Virus record (IMG/VR): IMGVR_UViG_3300037117_000014
Span: 1-29,468 of that record
From: a virus
Reading direction: 5' to 3' (one strand)
DNA: 29,468 nt
Shown piece by piece: positions 1 through 7,424 of this stretch (within the stretch, counting starts at the first letter, position 1; each line of letters begins with the position of its first letter). The position numbers were made by a program, and so were the translations under genes. The notes under the pieces are model-generated. The model searched no databases. It was not told the DNA's origin and saw only the letters and a program-made list of their open reading frames with translations.

Positions 1-200
1 GGAACATCTGTGTAAATTCCGGGCGTTCCGCCCGCGCCGCCAGCATGGATCGCAACGCCGCCGATCATACCCTGAATTCCAGTCGTGGCCTGGAAACAAC
101 TTTCAGCTTCAGGTATTTGAACGGCCTGCGACCACGCAATTTTCGATTGCGAAATTAAGAGAGCGATAGCGCAAAGAGCTATTGCTTGTAGTTTCCGCAT
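1..200 (-). CDS. Exported phage fibre-like protein, 5' part only
   Basis: This open frame starts at an ATG (198-200) and runs off the left edge without a stop, giving 66 residues. It begins MRKLQAIALCAIALLIS, a basic n-region plus hydrophobic core typical of a Sec signal peptide, with likely cleavage near residues 24-26 (AWSQA). The mature part contains GGTPGIYTDVP, which resembles the start of glycine-rich beta repeats (GTYTNVPLTGG type) that I associate with phage fibre or adhesin-like proteins; this is recalled similarity, not a search. One cysteine is visible in the mature part. No clear Shine-Dalgarno site precedes it. It is divergent from the plus-strand gene at 217, so the 16-nt gap would have to hold both starts. 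The remainder of the gene is outside the window. Confidence 0.7.
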   Translation of the reverse strand, partial: MRKLQAIALCAIALLISQSKIAWSQAVQIPEAESCFQATTGIQGMIGGVAIHAGGAGGTPGIYTDV

Positions 201-216
201 ATGGTATCTGGTTTTC

Positions 217-867
217 ATGAGACGATATGACCCCATCAAGTGCGGCGACGTTTTCGGGCGTCTAACTGTTACAGACCTTATGCTCCCTAGAGCCAAGCTC
301 AATGGGAGAAATGTTTATCAAGTTATTGCCAAATGTGAATGCGGAACATCTTCCGCATTCAACGAGTTTAAGCTTAGAACTGGACATACTAGATCGTGTG
401 GTTGTCTTTCACGGGAACACGCTAAGAACAATCTGCCAAAAGGTCATGGTCACGCAAAACATGGCAATCTAAGCCCAACTTATGTGAGTTGGAAATCAAT
501 GATAGGTCGCTGTTATTATCCATGCGTAAACGGATTTAAGCTATATGGCGGAGCAGGAATAACGGTATGTGACAGATGGCGTAATAGTTTCGAAGCGTTC
601 CTAGAAGACATGGGGGAGCGCCCAAAAGGGATGACATTAGACAGGATCAAAAATGAACTAAATTATGCGCCCGACAATTGCCGGTGGGTGACTTGGCGAC
701 AACAAGAGGGCAATAGGCGCGATAACATATGGGTCATTGTCAATGGTGAGGCGATGATAACAGCTGAAGCAGCTCGCCGGTTTAACATGCCTGATTACGC
801 ATTCCGTCGCTTTTCTAAAAAAGTTGGCGGGTATCAAATCGCCGTGGACATTCTGGTTAGTCGTTAA
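217..867 (+). CDS. HNH-type homing endonuclease-like protein
   Basis: The 216-residue protein has the layout of free-standing phage HNH/AP2-style endonucleases. The N-terminal part has GDVFGRLTV and a four-cysteine zinc-binding module (C40, C42, C61, C63, the last two in RSCGC). A second part (about residues 88-160) has YVSWKSMIGRC, LYGGAGITVCDRW and LDRIKNELNYAPDNCRW, the signature of this nuclease family. Such genes usually spread by cutting cognate DNA lacking them. The gene is on the opposite strand to nearly everything else and is visibly AT-rich against a GC-rich background, so it was probably acquired. No strong Shine-Dalgarno site is visible. The classical HNH histidines are not all obvious, so catalytic activity is uncertain. 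Confidence 0.8.
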   Translation: MRRYDPIKCGDVFGRLTVTDLMLPRAKLNGRNVYQVIAKCECGTSSAFNEFKLRTGHTRSCGCLSREHAKNNLPKGHGHAKHGNLSPTYVSWKSMIGRCYYPCVNGFKLYGGAGITVCDRWRNSFEAFLEDMGERPKGMTLDRIKNELNYAPDNCRWVTWRQQEGNRRDNIWVIVNGEAMITAEAARRFNMPDYAFRRFSKKVGGYQIAVDILVSR

Positions 868-885
868 CAACTGGAGTTGGCTATC

Positions 886-1167
886 ATGATTAGTTTTGTA
901 ATTTCAACAATTCTTTGGGCAATAGGACTAACACTGTTGCTAGAACTTATAACGATCATTATAGTATTTTTAGCGTGGATTTGCTACGTTTTAGAGCAAT
1001 TCTGGAAACTTGACTGGTTTCTAGGACCGACAACGCCTGATCATAAACCTATCTTGCCAGAGCATTCACCCGCTGTTGATTTAGAGGAACGCCCTGACGA
1101 ACGAGAGCATTGGACACTCCCGCAGTTGGAGTTGTGGATAGCGGAGCGGCTCGCAAGCTACGATTGA
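886..1167 (+). CDS. Small membrane protein, unknown function
   Basis: This 93-residue protein starts at ATG 886, preceded by GGAG at 873-876; the upstream in-frame TTG at 877 sits too close to that site. Residues 2-46 are strongly hydrophobic (one long or two short membrane spans, with a glutamate in the middle), followed by a charged cytoplasmic-type tail ending IAERLASYD. It follows the HNH-type gene by 18 nt and shares its AT-rich composition, so the two form one cassette. Its last 119 nt overlap the 3' end of the convergent ejection-protein gene, in a stretch that returns to the GC-rich phage composition. A role in lysis or membrane modification is possible but nothing in the sequence establishes it. 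Confidence 0.55.
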   Translation: MISFVISTILWAIGLTLLLELITIIIVFLAWICYVLEQFWKLDWFLGPTTPDHKPILPEHSPAVDLEERPDEREHWTLPQLELWIAERLASYD

Positions 1168-3334
1168 GAAGCTGATTCGCCATCCAATTCGACCGCAAAG
1201 CGCTACCCATCCCGCGCCCTAGGCCGGCGACGCCGACTCCCGTCGCAAGCCCGGTAAGCAGCGCCGGGTTGTGAAACACATCCGGGTTAGCGAGATAGCT
1301 TGCAACGCCTCCAGCGCCCGCGCCGCCTGACAGAGCGTTATAGACAAGGCTCCGTTCAGCAGTTCCGCTGCTCGGCGGTTCCTTTAAGAACTTCTGCCCG
1401 ATGCGTGCGATTTCTCCAAGATCGCCACCACGTCCGAACGCCATTCCGTTGCCAGTTTGGCGATTGACGGCACCGGCGAGCAACGAAGAGCTTATGTCCC
1501 CTGTGGGAGCTTTAGCGACAAGCGGCTGAATAGTTTTGAGCGACGCCCATTGGCGCTTAGCCGTAGTGAGCAAATCCTGCATCTCGGGAGGCGCGGAACG
1601 CGACAGGGCTTCATCCAATGCCGATTTGATCTTGTTGGCGTAGAAACTCACATTTGAGTTTTCGCTGTCCGTCAATTTGTCAAGTGGAGAATTGGTCTTC
1701 GTAAGCGCTTGATATTGCGCGCCAGAAATCTTACCTGTGTTTCTGTCAACTTTATCCAAGATGTTTTGAACATTATGGATAAGCGGCTCATATTCTCCTT
1801 TGGAGATAACGAGACCCGCTTCATTCAACGCGGCATGAATATCGGTCATCAAGGCGGCGTCGGCGTTCAAGTCCGTCGAATTCGCGACCGTATCAAAGTA
1901 ACCGCCGATGCGCAGCCGAGCGGTGTTCATGACCTTCGGTGTCAACTTTTCCGCATCTTCGCCGATTGTCTTCGCCACGTTCCGATTGACGCCGGCTTGA
2001 ATAGCGGCGGTGTCCGCCCCCGCGCCAGAAAACGGCAATTTATTGAGCGCGGAACTTGTGAAGCGCACGCCCGGCGATTCCGACATTTGGCCGGTGTTTA
2101 CCGGAATACCCATCGCTCTGGCCCTTTCGGCAAGTTGCGCGGTTTCTTCTGGTAGTGTTCCAATCGTCGCATTGCCGACTCCTCGACCGAATGCCGCGAC
2201 ACCCTGACCGATAAGAGGTGCCGCTGCCCCAAGTCCGCCGCCCCACAGCGCGCTATTTTTAACATCTTCGGCATTGCCGCCACGGGCCGCGACATCGGCT
2301 GCTGATAGCCCCGCGCCAGTTCCGCCACTTAGCGCGGCAGCGGCGAGCGGGTTCGCGACACCGACACCAAATGCGGCGGGAGCGGCGACCATGCCCGCGC
2401 TTGTGCCGAGCAGGCTGCCAGCAATGTTCGATGCGGCGGTTGTTTTCGGGTATTCCTGCGCGCTGGCGTTCGTCACATCCTGGAAGCCCGCTAGGCTCGG
2501 CTCATATGGCGCTCCGCCCATGAGCGCATTCGCCGCCGCCGCGCCGTGCTGCACTCCAGACACAAGCGAAGGGCCGACAACCGGAACGCCGCTCAAGACG
2601 CCAGTCGTCGCTGCTAGAGCCTGTGACGTCGGCTGTTGCGCGAAGGGCTTTCCGGCGATGACGAGCTCATTCGTCTTTGGATCTCTGCCGCCATCAGGTC
2701 CCCACCGCAAGCCCATGTCGCCGACGGCACCGGTCGTGTTCGGTTGGCTCCCTTGTGTTGCAGCTTTTGGCCCTGCCCACAATGCATCGATTTCCTGGTC
2801 GGCGAGCGTCTTATCAGCGGTTCTCGGTCCACCCCATGACGCGCTGATTTCGTCATCGCTCAAGGGTGTTTGCTTGCCGCCAAAGAACAAATGTCCGCCA
2901 ATCTGCTGCCCGGTTCCGTCATCCCATTTGGGGGGTGCGCGGCCGAGTGCCTTTTGCGCGACAGGGGCATAAAACTGTGTAGCCCCGTTCGTGGGGTCGG
3001 AGATCTTGCCGGAGATAACACCGTCGACGATCTTCGCCGCGCTTTTATATGCCGGGTCCGCCGGCTTATAACTCATCAATTCCTGTTGGCGCGATGCCCA
3101 GGGCTCGAACTGGTCAGGCGCCAGAACCGTGTCGGTTGCCGACGCCTTATTTTGGCGCATTCTGTTCGCGATGACATGCGCGACGCCGGGTGCGCTCGGA
3201 TCACCATTCGCTTCGCCGATGACCGTCCGAACCCACATATCCCGATCGGCAGGCGAAACCGTAGGAAGTGCCGAAGCCGTTCCCGCATCGGAAGGAGCGT
3301 CCAGATATGAAAGCGTGCCCGCGCCGCTAGCCAT
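1049..3334 (-). CDS. Ejection protein with N-terminal SleB-type cell-wall hydrolase domain
   Basis: The 761-residue protein is the last of the ejection-protein cluster and fills the position of P22 gp16. Residues about 31-151 match the SleB/Hydrolase_2 family (RTVIGEANGDP, VAHVIANRM, NGATQFYAP), with E41 as the probable catalytic glutamate of a lytic transglycosylase. The middle (about residues 295-400) is a long Ala/Gly-rich hydrophobic stretch, as in internal virion proteins that insert into membrane. The C-terminal half is helical and soluble. Such proteins leave the capsid with the DNA, open the peptidoglycan and form part of the channel across the envelope. It starts 3 nt after the stop of the upstream gene. 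Its 3' end overlaps the plus-strand membrane-protein gene, so the last ~40 residues may differ from the ancestral end. Confidence 0.8.
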   Translation of the reverse strand: MASGAGTLSYLDAPSDAGTASALPTVSPADRDMWVRTVIGEANGDPSAPGVAHVIANRMRQNKASATDTVLAPDQFEPWASRQQELMSYKPADPAYKSAAKIVDGVISGKISDPTNGATQFYAPVAQKALGRAPPKWDDGTGQQIGGHLFFGGKQTPLSDDEISASWGGPRTADKTLADQEIDALWAGPKAATQGSQPNTTGAVGDMGLRWGPDGGRDPKTNELVIAGKPFAQQPTSQALAATTGVLSGVPVVGPSLVSGVQHGAAAANALMGGAPYEPSLAGFQDVTNASAQEYPKTTAASNIAGSLLGTSAGMVAAPAAFGVGVANPLAAAALSGGTGAGLSAADVAARGGNAEDVKNSALWGGGLGAAAPLIGQGVAAFGRGVGNATIGTLPEETAQLAERARAMGIPVNTGQMSESPGVRFTSSALNKLPFSGAGADTAAIQAGVNRNVAKTIGEDAEKLTPKVMNTARLRIGGYFDTVANSTDLNADAALMTDIHAALNEAGLVISKGEYEPLIHNVQNILDKVDRNTGKISGAQYQALTKTNSPLDKLTDSENSNVSFYANKIKSALDEALSRSAPPEMQDLLTTAKRQWASLKTIQPLVAKAPTGDISSSLLAGAVNRQTGNGMAFGRGGDLGEIARIGQKFLKEPPSSGTAERSLVYNALSGGAGAGGVASYLANPDVFHNPALLTGLATGVGVAGLGRGMGSALRSNWMANQLLNRSLRAAPLSTTPTAGVSNALVRQGVPLNQQRVNALAR

Positions 3335-3337
3335 TAG

Positions 3338-4630
3338 TTACTGCCCATTGTAATAGGAACCGGGGCCGGCCACATGGCCGCGCTGTTTTGCTTCGTTCAC
3401 TTTCGCGATGAATTGCCGCTGTTCAGGGCCGGACATCCCCTTGATTGTCTTAGAGAAATCCTCTCTTGACATATATTGTGCTTGGAACACGCGAGGATCA
3501 AATTTGCTGTTGAATTCCGCCGCGAACTGAGGATATGAGTTTGGTGGATTTCCTTGTTTCTGCCATTCCTGCCAAGCGTTATTCTTGGCTTGAATAGCAT
3601 CTTCGTTGCCCTTCAAAAGTCGGATAATCCCCTTGTTACCAAGATTTGATAAGGCGTCATTCGGATTGCTTTTGAACGCGGAACCAAACTTGGCGTCCGT
3701 GCCCGTTCCTCCAATCGCGGCAAATTGCTGTTGAGCAAGTTGTTCAGCCTGCTTCGTAAAGGCTTCCTGACTGGCGATTGATGTCGGGTCGAATTGCATT
3801 CCAGACGGGAGAATGTTGCGGTTCGCCCATGCCTTTCCGACCTTCTGCCAGTCAGCGGATGGGCCAGACGTGAACGCATTCAAGTCGCTTTCCAGATTAC
3901 CGAGCATGCCCTTGCGGATAGGCGACGTATCGGCCGCTTTCCCGAGATCGACCGCTTGTGCCGCACTGGCCACGCCTGCCGCCCCTGCTGCTTGTTCATA
4001 GCCGGGAGCCAGTCCAGCCTGATAGCCGCCGCCCCCTGCTGTCGTCGCGCCAAGCGGGACGCGATATTGCGCACCTTGGGGACCAATCGCGGGCGTCGTG
4101 GCCTGCGCCGCCGTCCCTGGGCCCATCACAGTGTTCGCTACGTTTCCGATTACGTTCTTTCGGTCGCTCATCGGCCGCGCGAGCAAATCTTGTCGCATGC
4201 CATTGATCGTCGAAGGGTCAATGCCGGCGCGCGCCATGCTCGTCGACCACTGGCGAATCTTGTCGTCGGACGGGTTCGGGTCTTGTGCGAATCCGGCGAG
4301 CAGGCGTTGCGCCTCTTGGTTTTGCGCAGCCTGCAACCCGAATTGAGCCGTCGAATTGGAAATTTGCTTGCCGCGCGCATCGAGCAGCGTCCCGACAGCC
4401 TCAGGAGCGCCCCAAGCCGCATCTGGATTGCTTTTGATCGCTTGCGCAGCCGCTACCGGGTCGAATTGGCCGTTCGCGCCAATAGCGCCCTGAAAGGCCC
4501 CGCCGATCGCCTGCTTCGAGCGCAGCGCATTGATGCCTTGCATCAAGTTTACAATGGCCCCTGGGTTCGAAGCCAGCGAATTTTGCTGTTGCTGCGGGGG
4601 TTGTGGATAGAGCGAAGACGCGTCGACCAT
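3338..4630 (-). CDS. Internal virion/ejection protein (gp20-like position)
   Basis: This 430-residue, Gln/Ala-rich, mainly helical protein lacks motifs I can tie to an enzyme. It lies between a gp7-like protein and the SleB-domain protein, the position of ejection protein gp20 in P22. The N-terminus is rich in Pro and Gln (LYPQPPQQQQ), and residues about 170-235 are a Gly/Ala-rich low-complexity stretch. The ATG at 4630 overlaps the previous stop (TGATG) and is preferred over the TTG one codon upstream. Role as a component ejected with the genome is inferred from position and composition; sequence identity to gp20 is not apparent by eye. Confidence 0.65.
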   Translation of the reverse strand: MVDASSLYPQPPQQQQNSLASNPGAIVNLMQGINALRSKQAIGGAFQGAIGANGQFDPVAAAQAIKSNPDAAWGAPEAVGTLLDARGKQISNSTAQFGLQAAQNQEAQRLLAGFAQDPNPSDDKIRQWSTSMARAGIDPSTINGMRQDLLARPMSDRKNVIGNVANTVMGPGTAAQATTPAIGPQGAQYRVPLGATTAGGGGYQAGLAPGYEQAAGAAGVASAAQAVDLGKAADTSPIRKGMLGNLESDLNAFTSGPSADWQKVGKAWANRNILPSGMQFDPTSIASQEAFTKQAEQLAQQQFAAIGGTGTDAKFGSAFKSNPNDALSNLGNKGIIRLLKGNEDAIQAKNNAWQEWQKQGNPPNSYPQFAAEFNSKFDPRVFQAQYMSREDFSKTIKGMSGPEQRQFIAKVNEAKQRGHVAGPGSYYNGQ

Positions 4631-5139
4631 CAAGCGTTGCCTTTGTATTGCGCCGCGAGCCCGTTCATGGTGCTGAGATGGCTGGCATTGTTCGGGGGCG
4701 TCATGTCAACATCCTGGCCGGCAAAGGCAGCCCCGTGATGGCCGAGCACGCCGTCAGCCGCTTGAACAGTTTGCGCCAGATGCGATTCAAGCCACTTCTT
4801 TTGATCGAAGGGCCGTTCGGGAACCGTGGCTAGCTCCGTGATCGCGGCGGCTGGCGTTAGAAAACCGCCCGCCACGAGTTTCGTCACACCGTCGATAATT
4901 TCCGACTTCATGTCCGCGCGACCAAGGCCCGGATCTTTGAGCAGAACCGTCAATTCCTTTTCGATGGCGTCGAAATGGCGTAGGGCTACGACGGTCTGTT
5001 GATGGTTCGGCGGCGGAGGCGGCGATTGTTGCGACCCCGGACCTTGCGCGCCCATCGTCTGCGGCATTTGATTGCCGAGCGGCGAAGGATTGGGCGCCGG
5101 GGGCGTGCCGCCGATAGCGGAAGAAAGGGCGTTGGCCAT
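4630..5139 (-). CDS. Small structural protein of the ejection module
   Basis: The 169-residue protein has a Pro/Gln-rich disordered N-terminal third (including a run of five prolines), then a helical segment (about residues 47-130, DAIEKELTVLLKDPGLGRADMKSEI) and a Gly/His-containing tail. It starts at ATG 5139 behind a strong GGAGG (GGAGGTTAAA spacing). It is embedded between two ejection-protein genes with no gap, so it is probably a virion component or its assembly helper. I do not recognise a family. Confidence 0.6.
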   Translation of the reverse strand: MANALSSAIGGTPPAPNPSPLGNQMPQTMGAQGPGSQQSPPPPPNHQQTVVALRHFDAIEKELTVLLKDPGLGRADMKSEIIDGVTKLVAGGFLTPAAAITELATVPERPFDQKKWLESHLAQTVQAADGVLGHHGAAFAGQDVDMTPPNNASHLSTMNGLAAQYKGNA

Positions 5140-5140
5140 T

Positions 5141-5854
5141 TTAACCTCCTGGAGCCCCGGTCACGCCACCGGCGCCAAGACCCATGATGTTTCCATATAT
5201 GCCGTTCCCGTTCGCATTTTGGCCCCCTTGACCGAGAAGGCTGTTCAAGAGCGTTGCGCTGCTGAGCGCGCCCGTCGCGCCAGACAACCCGCCAGACAAA
5301 GCATTCGCGGAGCCGAGCATGCCGGAGGCTTGCGCGCCGCCGATGTTGCCAGCCGTGCCAGCCATCGCATTGCCTGAGCCGATGGCGTTTCCGGCGAGCG
5401 ATGAAGCCGCACCAGAACCCATATTGGCATAGTTTTGCAAGGCGTTAACCGAATTCTGGTAATAAGTGCCGGCAAGGCCCTGATTATAATTCGAAACCGC
5501 CACGGCGAGCGGGCCGCCGGAGCCACCGAGACCTTGCGCGGAAAGTGCATTTTTCGCCGCCATTGTGCCGTATTGCGACTGAAATTGGAACCCTGGCATT
5601 TGAGCAAGCTGATTTGCCGATTGACCCGGCGTCAGCAAATTTTGCAGGGTCGGAAGGACGTTTTGACCAGCCTGAACGTAAGGCTCGAGCGCATTTTGCG
5701 CTGTCTGAAATTTCTGAGCCTGAAGCATCAACGCCATTTCTTGCGATTGAGCTTGTTGATTAGATGCTTGCTTAGACGCATTCGCGGCGATCAGAGAGCT
5801 TCCGATCGATCCAACGGCGCCGAGCCCTCCCATAATGCCCGCTGTCAGGCCCAT
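5141..5854 (-). CDS. gp7-like DNA transfer (ejection) protein
   Basis: This 237-residue protein begins with a Gly/Ala hydrophobic segment (LTAGIMGGLGAVGSIGSSLIAA), then a Gln/Ala helical stretch (ASKQASNQQAQSQEMALMLQAQ), then long Gly/Ser/Asn/Ala-rich sequence. This architecture is typical of the P22 gp7-type proteins that are ejected first with the phage DNA. The gene order (gp14-like, then this, then gp20-like and gp16-like proteins) matches P22. The start overlaps the upstream gene by 10 nt. The C-terminal third is almost pure small residues, and is likely flexible or membrane-interacting. Confidence 0.7.
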   Translation of the reverse strand: MGLTAGIMGGLGAVGSIGSSLIAANASKQASNQQAQSQEMALMLQAQKFQTAQNALEPYVQAGQNVLPTLQNLLTPGQSANQLAQMPGFQFQSQYGTMAAKNALSAQGLGGSGGPLAVAVSNYNQGLAGTYYQNSVNALQNYANMGSGAASSLAGNAIGSGNAMAGTAGNIGGAQASGMLGSANALSGGLSGATGALSSATLLNSLLGQGGQNANGNGIYGNIMGLGAGGVTGAPGG

Positions 5855-6606
5855 TTGATGACCTTGAATGTTTGGCCGTCGAGGAATTGGAGGACGGCGG
5901 TTCCAAGGCTGATAACGAGCGGGTTTCGGGCGATCAGCGACATCGAGGCGGTCGGGCCGAGACCAGCGAACCGAGCAAAACGATTATAGAGCACGACACC
6001 CTTTTCTGGTTGGCCCGCGTAAATCATTTCGATCGCCGAGCCGATATGAAGCGCGTTCGCGGGCTCAATCGCGATGTCGTCGCATTCGGCCCCGTGCCGC
6101 CGCGCTTCTTTTTTGAGGTTGCCAAAGAAGTCCGATCCCGTGACCGCTAACTCTCGGGTTTTCTTAACCCAATCGCTGTAATGCAAAGCCAAAAACGACA
6201 TATCGACAAGACCGTCTTTCGTCGGCCAGACCTCTTTGCGGTCGAACTGTTTGGTCGCGCCGAGACCCTCGCAAAATCTCTCGACTTCCTTCGAGCATGC
6301 TGGAATTCTCGTCAGCACGGTCATGCAATCGGTATTGACGAACATCCAATGAAGCGCCTCGACGTTCACGCCAAACGCATGCTTCCCGCGATGGCCTTCC
6401 AGAAAATGTGCGTGCGCATCATAAATTCCAGGCTCAACCCAAAGAAAGATAACGCCACCGCCTTCCGCCATGATGAGGACGTTGCGCGGATCGGCAACGA
6501 TTTGCGTCACGTCAATTCGCTCAATCCCCGGCGTTTCGATACGCGCGAAAACCTCCGGGTCGTTGATGATCGCATTGATTTCGTCGGCGTCGAACGAGCG
6601 CCTTAT
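5845..6606 (-). CDS. gp14-like/GNAT-fold head assembly protein
   Basis: The conserved sequence starts around RRSFDADEINAIINDPEV and continues with VLIMAEGGGVIFLWV, GIYDAHAHFLEGHRGKHA and NVEALHWMFVNTD, which has the look of a GNAT acyltransferase fold. Similar proteins sit next to gp7 in P22-like phages (gp14/DUF2824 type, from memory). The C-terminal half (NALHIGSAIEMIYAG onward) looks like a separate domain. The frame is open up to 6891, but that would overlap the upstream gene by 289 nt. No ATG, GTG or TTG lies near the junction. An ATA codon at 6606 overlaps the upstream TAA as ATAA, mirroring the ATGA couplings elsewhere. The next conventional start is GTG at 6510, which would cut the conserved N-terminus. 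The start is therefore uncertain. Confidence 0.65.
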   Translation of the reverse strand: MRRSFDADEINAIINDPEVFARIETPGIERIDVTQIVADPRNVLIMAEGGGVIFLWVEPGIYDAHAHFLEGHRGKHAFGVNVEALHWMFVNTDCMTVLTRIPACSKEVERFCEGLGATKQFDRKEVWPTKDGLVDMSFLALHYSDWVKKTRELAVTGSDFFGNLKKEARRHGAECDDIAIEPANALHIGSAIEMIYAGQPEKGVVLYNRFARFAGLGPTASMSLIARNPLVISLGTAVLQFLDGQTFKVIKWA

Positions 6607-7424
6607 CTTCGGCGCCGCGCCCCGAGAAACCCGTAGGCGCTCAATGTCGAAACTAAGAACGTCACATTCGCGCTCAGATAAACCGTTGTCGGGGCCGCCA
6701 GCGACAGCCGCATTGACGGAATTCCCAGCACTTGAGGCAGGCCCGCCGGAATCGGTAGCGTCAGCATCGCATAACCCCCGTTGTTCGGGGGCGTCGGGTT
6801 TGTGGCTGATACCGTGTTGAGCCACGCCAATATCGCGCTTTGCGTGGTTGTTCCTGCCGGTGCGACCGCGAGATTTCCCCATACGTCCCAATCTCCCGGC
6901 GACAAGACTATTGTCGCGATGTCTTTTGATACGCCGCTTGCGAGGGCGACGGATGAGCTCGAGGGAACTTCATCGAAGATGAATTCTCCGATGTTGCCGG
7001 CTATCGCATCATCGTTCGTCGCGGTTCCTGGATATTGACCGCTGATCGATGAGAAATCCGAGGCTTGCAACGGTCTGAATGTTGGATACGCCGCCGCTCC
7101 GCTCGCCGGTCCGGCGAAAACCAAATTCACATTTTGCGCCGGGAAATTTTGCCCTGTCAAAAGTCCCCAATCCGGGAACTCGACGCCCATCTGCATGACT
7201 GAATATTGTGGCCCCGGATCGAGGCCAACCCATTCAATCGAATTTTGATACAGCGTCGCGCCGGCATTGGATGAAATGCCGTTTAAGACGATACCCGGCG
7301 AGCCGTTCGCGCCGCCCGTCCGGTTCCAAAGGTTGATGAAAAACGAGAACCAAGGGCCGGTCGGAGCGCCGTTTTTGTCGACGAGAGGCGGCCCAGGGAC
7401 GCCTTGCTGAAAGGAATTCGCCAT
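6603..7424 (-). CDS. Tail protein with C-terminal beta knob (needle/fibre position)
   Basis: The 273-residue protein starts MANSFQQGVPGPPLVDKNG and has the N-terminal PWFSFFINLWNRTGG segment common in small podophage tail proteins. The last ~110 residues (WDVWGNLAVAPAGTTTQS ... RLSLAAPTTVYLSANVTF ... LSAYGFLGARRRR) look like a beta-sandwich knob often found at the ends of phage fibres. The gene lies between gp10-like and gp14-like genes, where P22 encodes its tail needle gp26. It may plug the tail or bind the host surface; sequence alone cannot choose. Its ATG overlaps the previous stop (TAATG). Confidence 0.65.
   Translation of the reverse strand: MANSFQQGVPGPPLVDKNGAPTGPWFSFFINLWNRTGGANGSPGIVLNGISSNAGATLYQNSIEWVGLDPGPQYSVMQMGVEFPDWGLLTGQNFPAQNVNLVFAGPASGAAAYPTFRPLQASDFSSISGQYPGTATNDDAIAGNIGEFIFDEVPSSSSVALASGVSKDIATIVLSPGDWDVWGNLAVAPAGTTTQSAILAWLNTVSATNPTPPNNGGYAMLTLPIPAGLPQVLGIPSMRLSLAAPTTVYLSANVTFLVSTLSAYGFLGARRRR

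Noticed and set aside
3794-4738. 314-codon plus-strand open frame across the gp20-like gene
   Set aside because: Antisense shadow; Arg/Ala/Leu-rich without recognisable domain or ribosome site.
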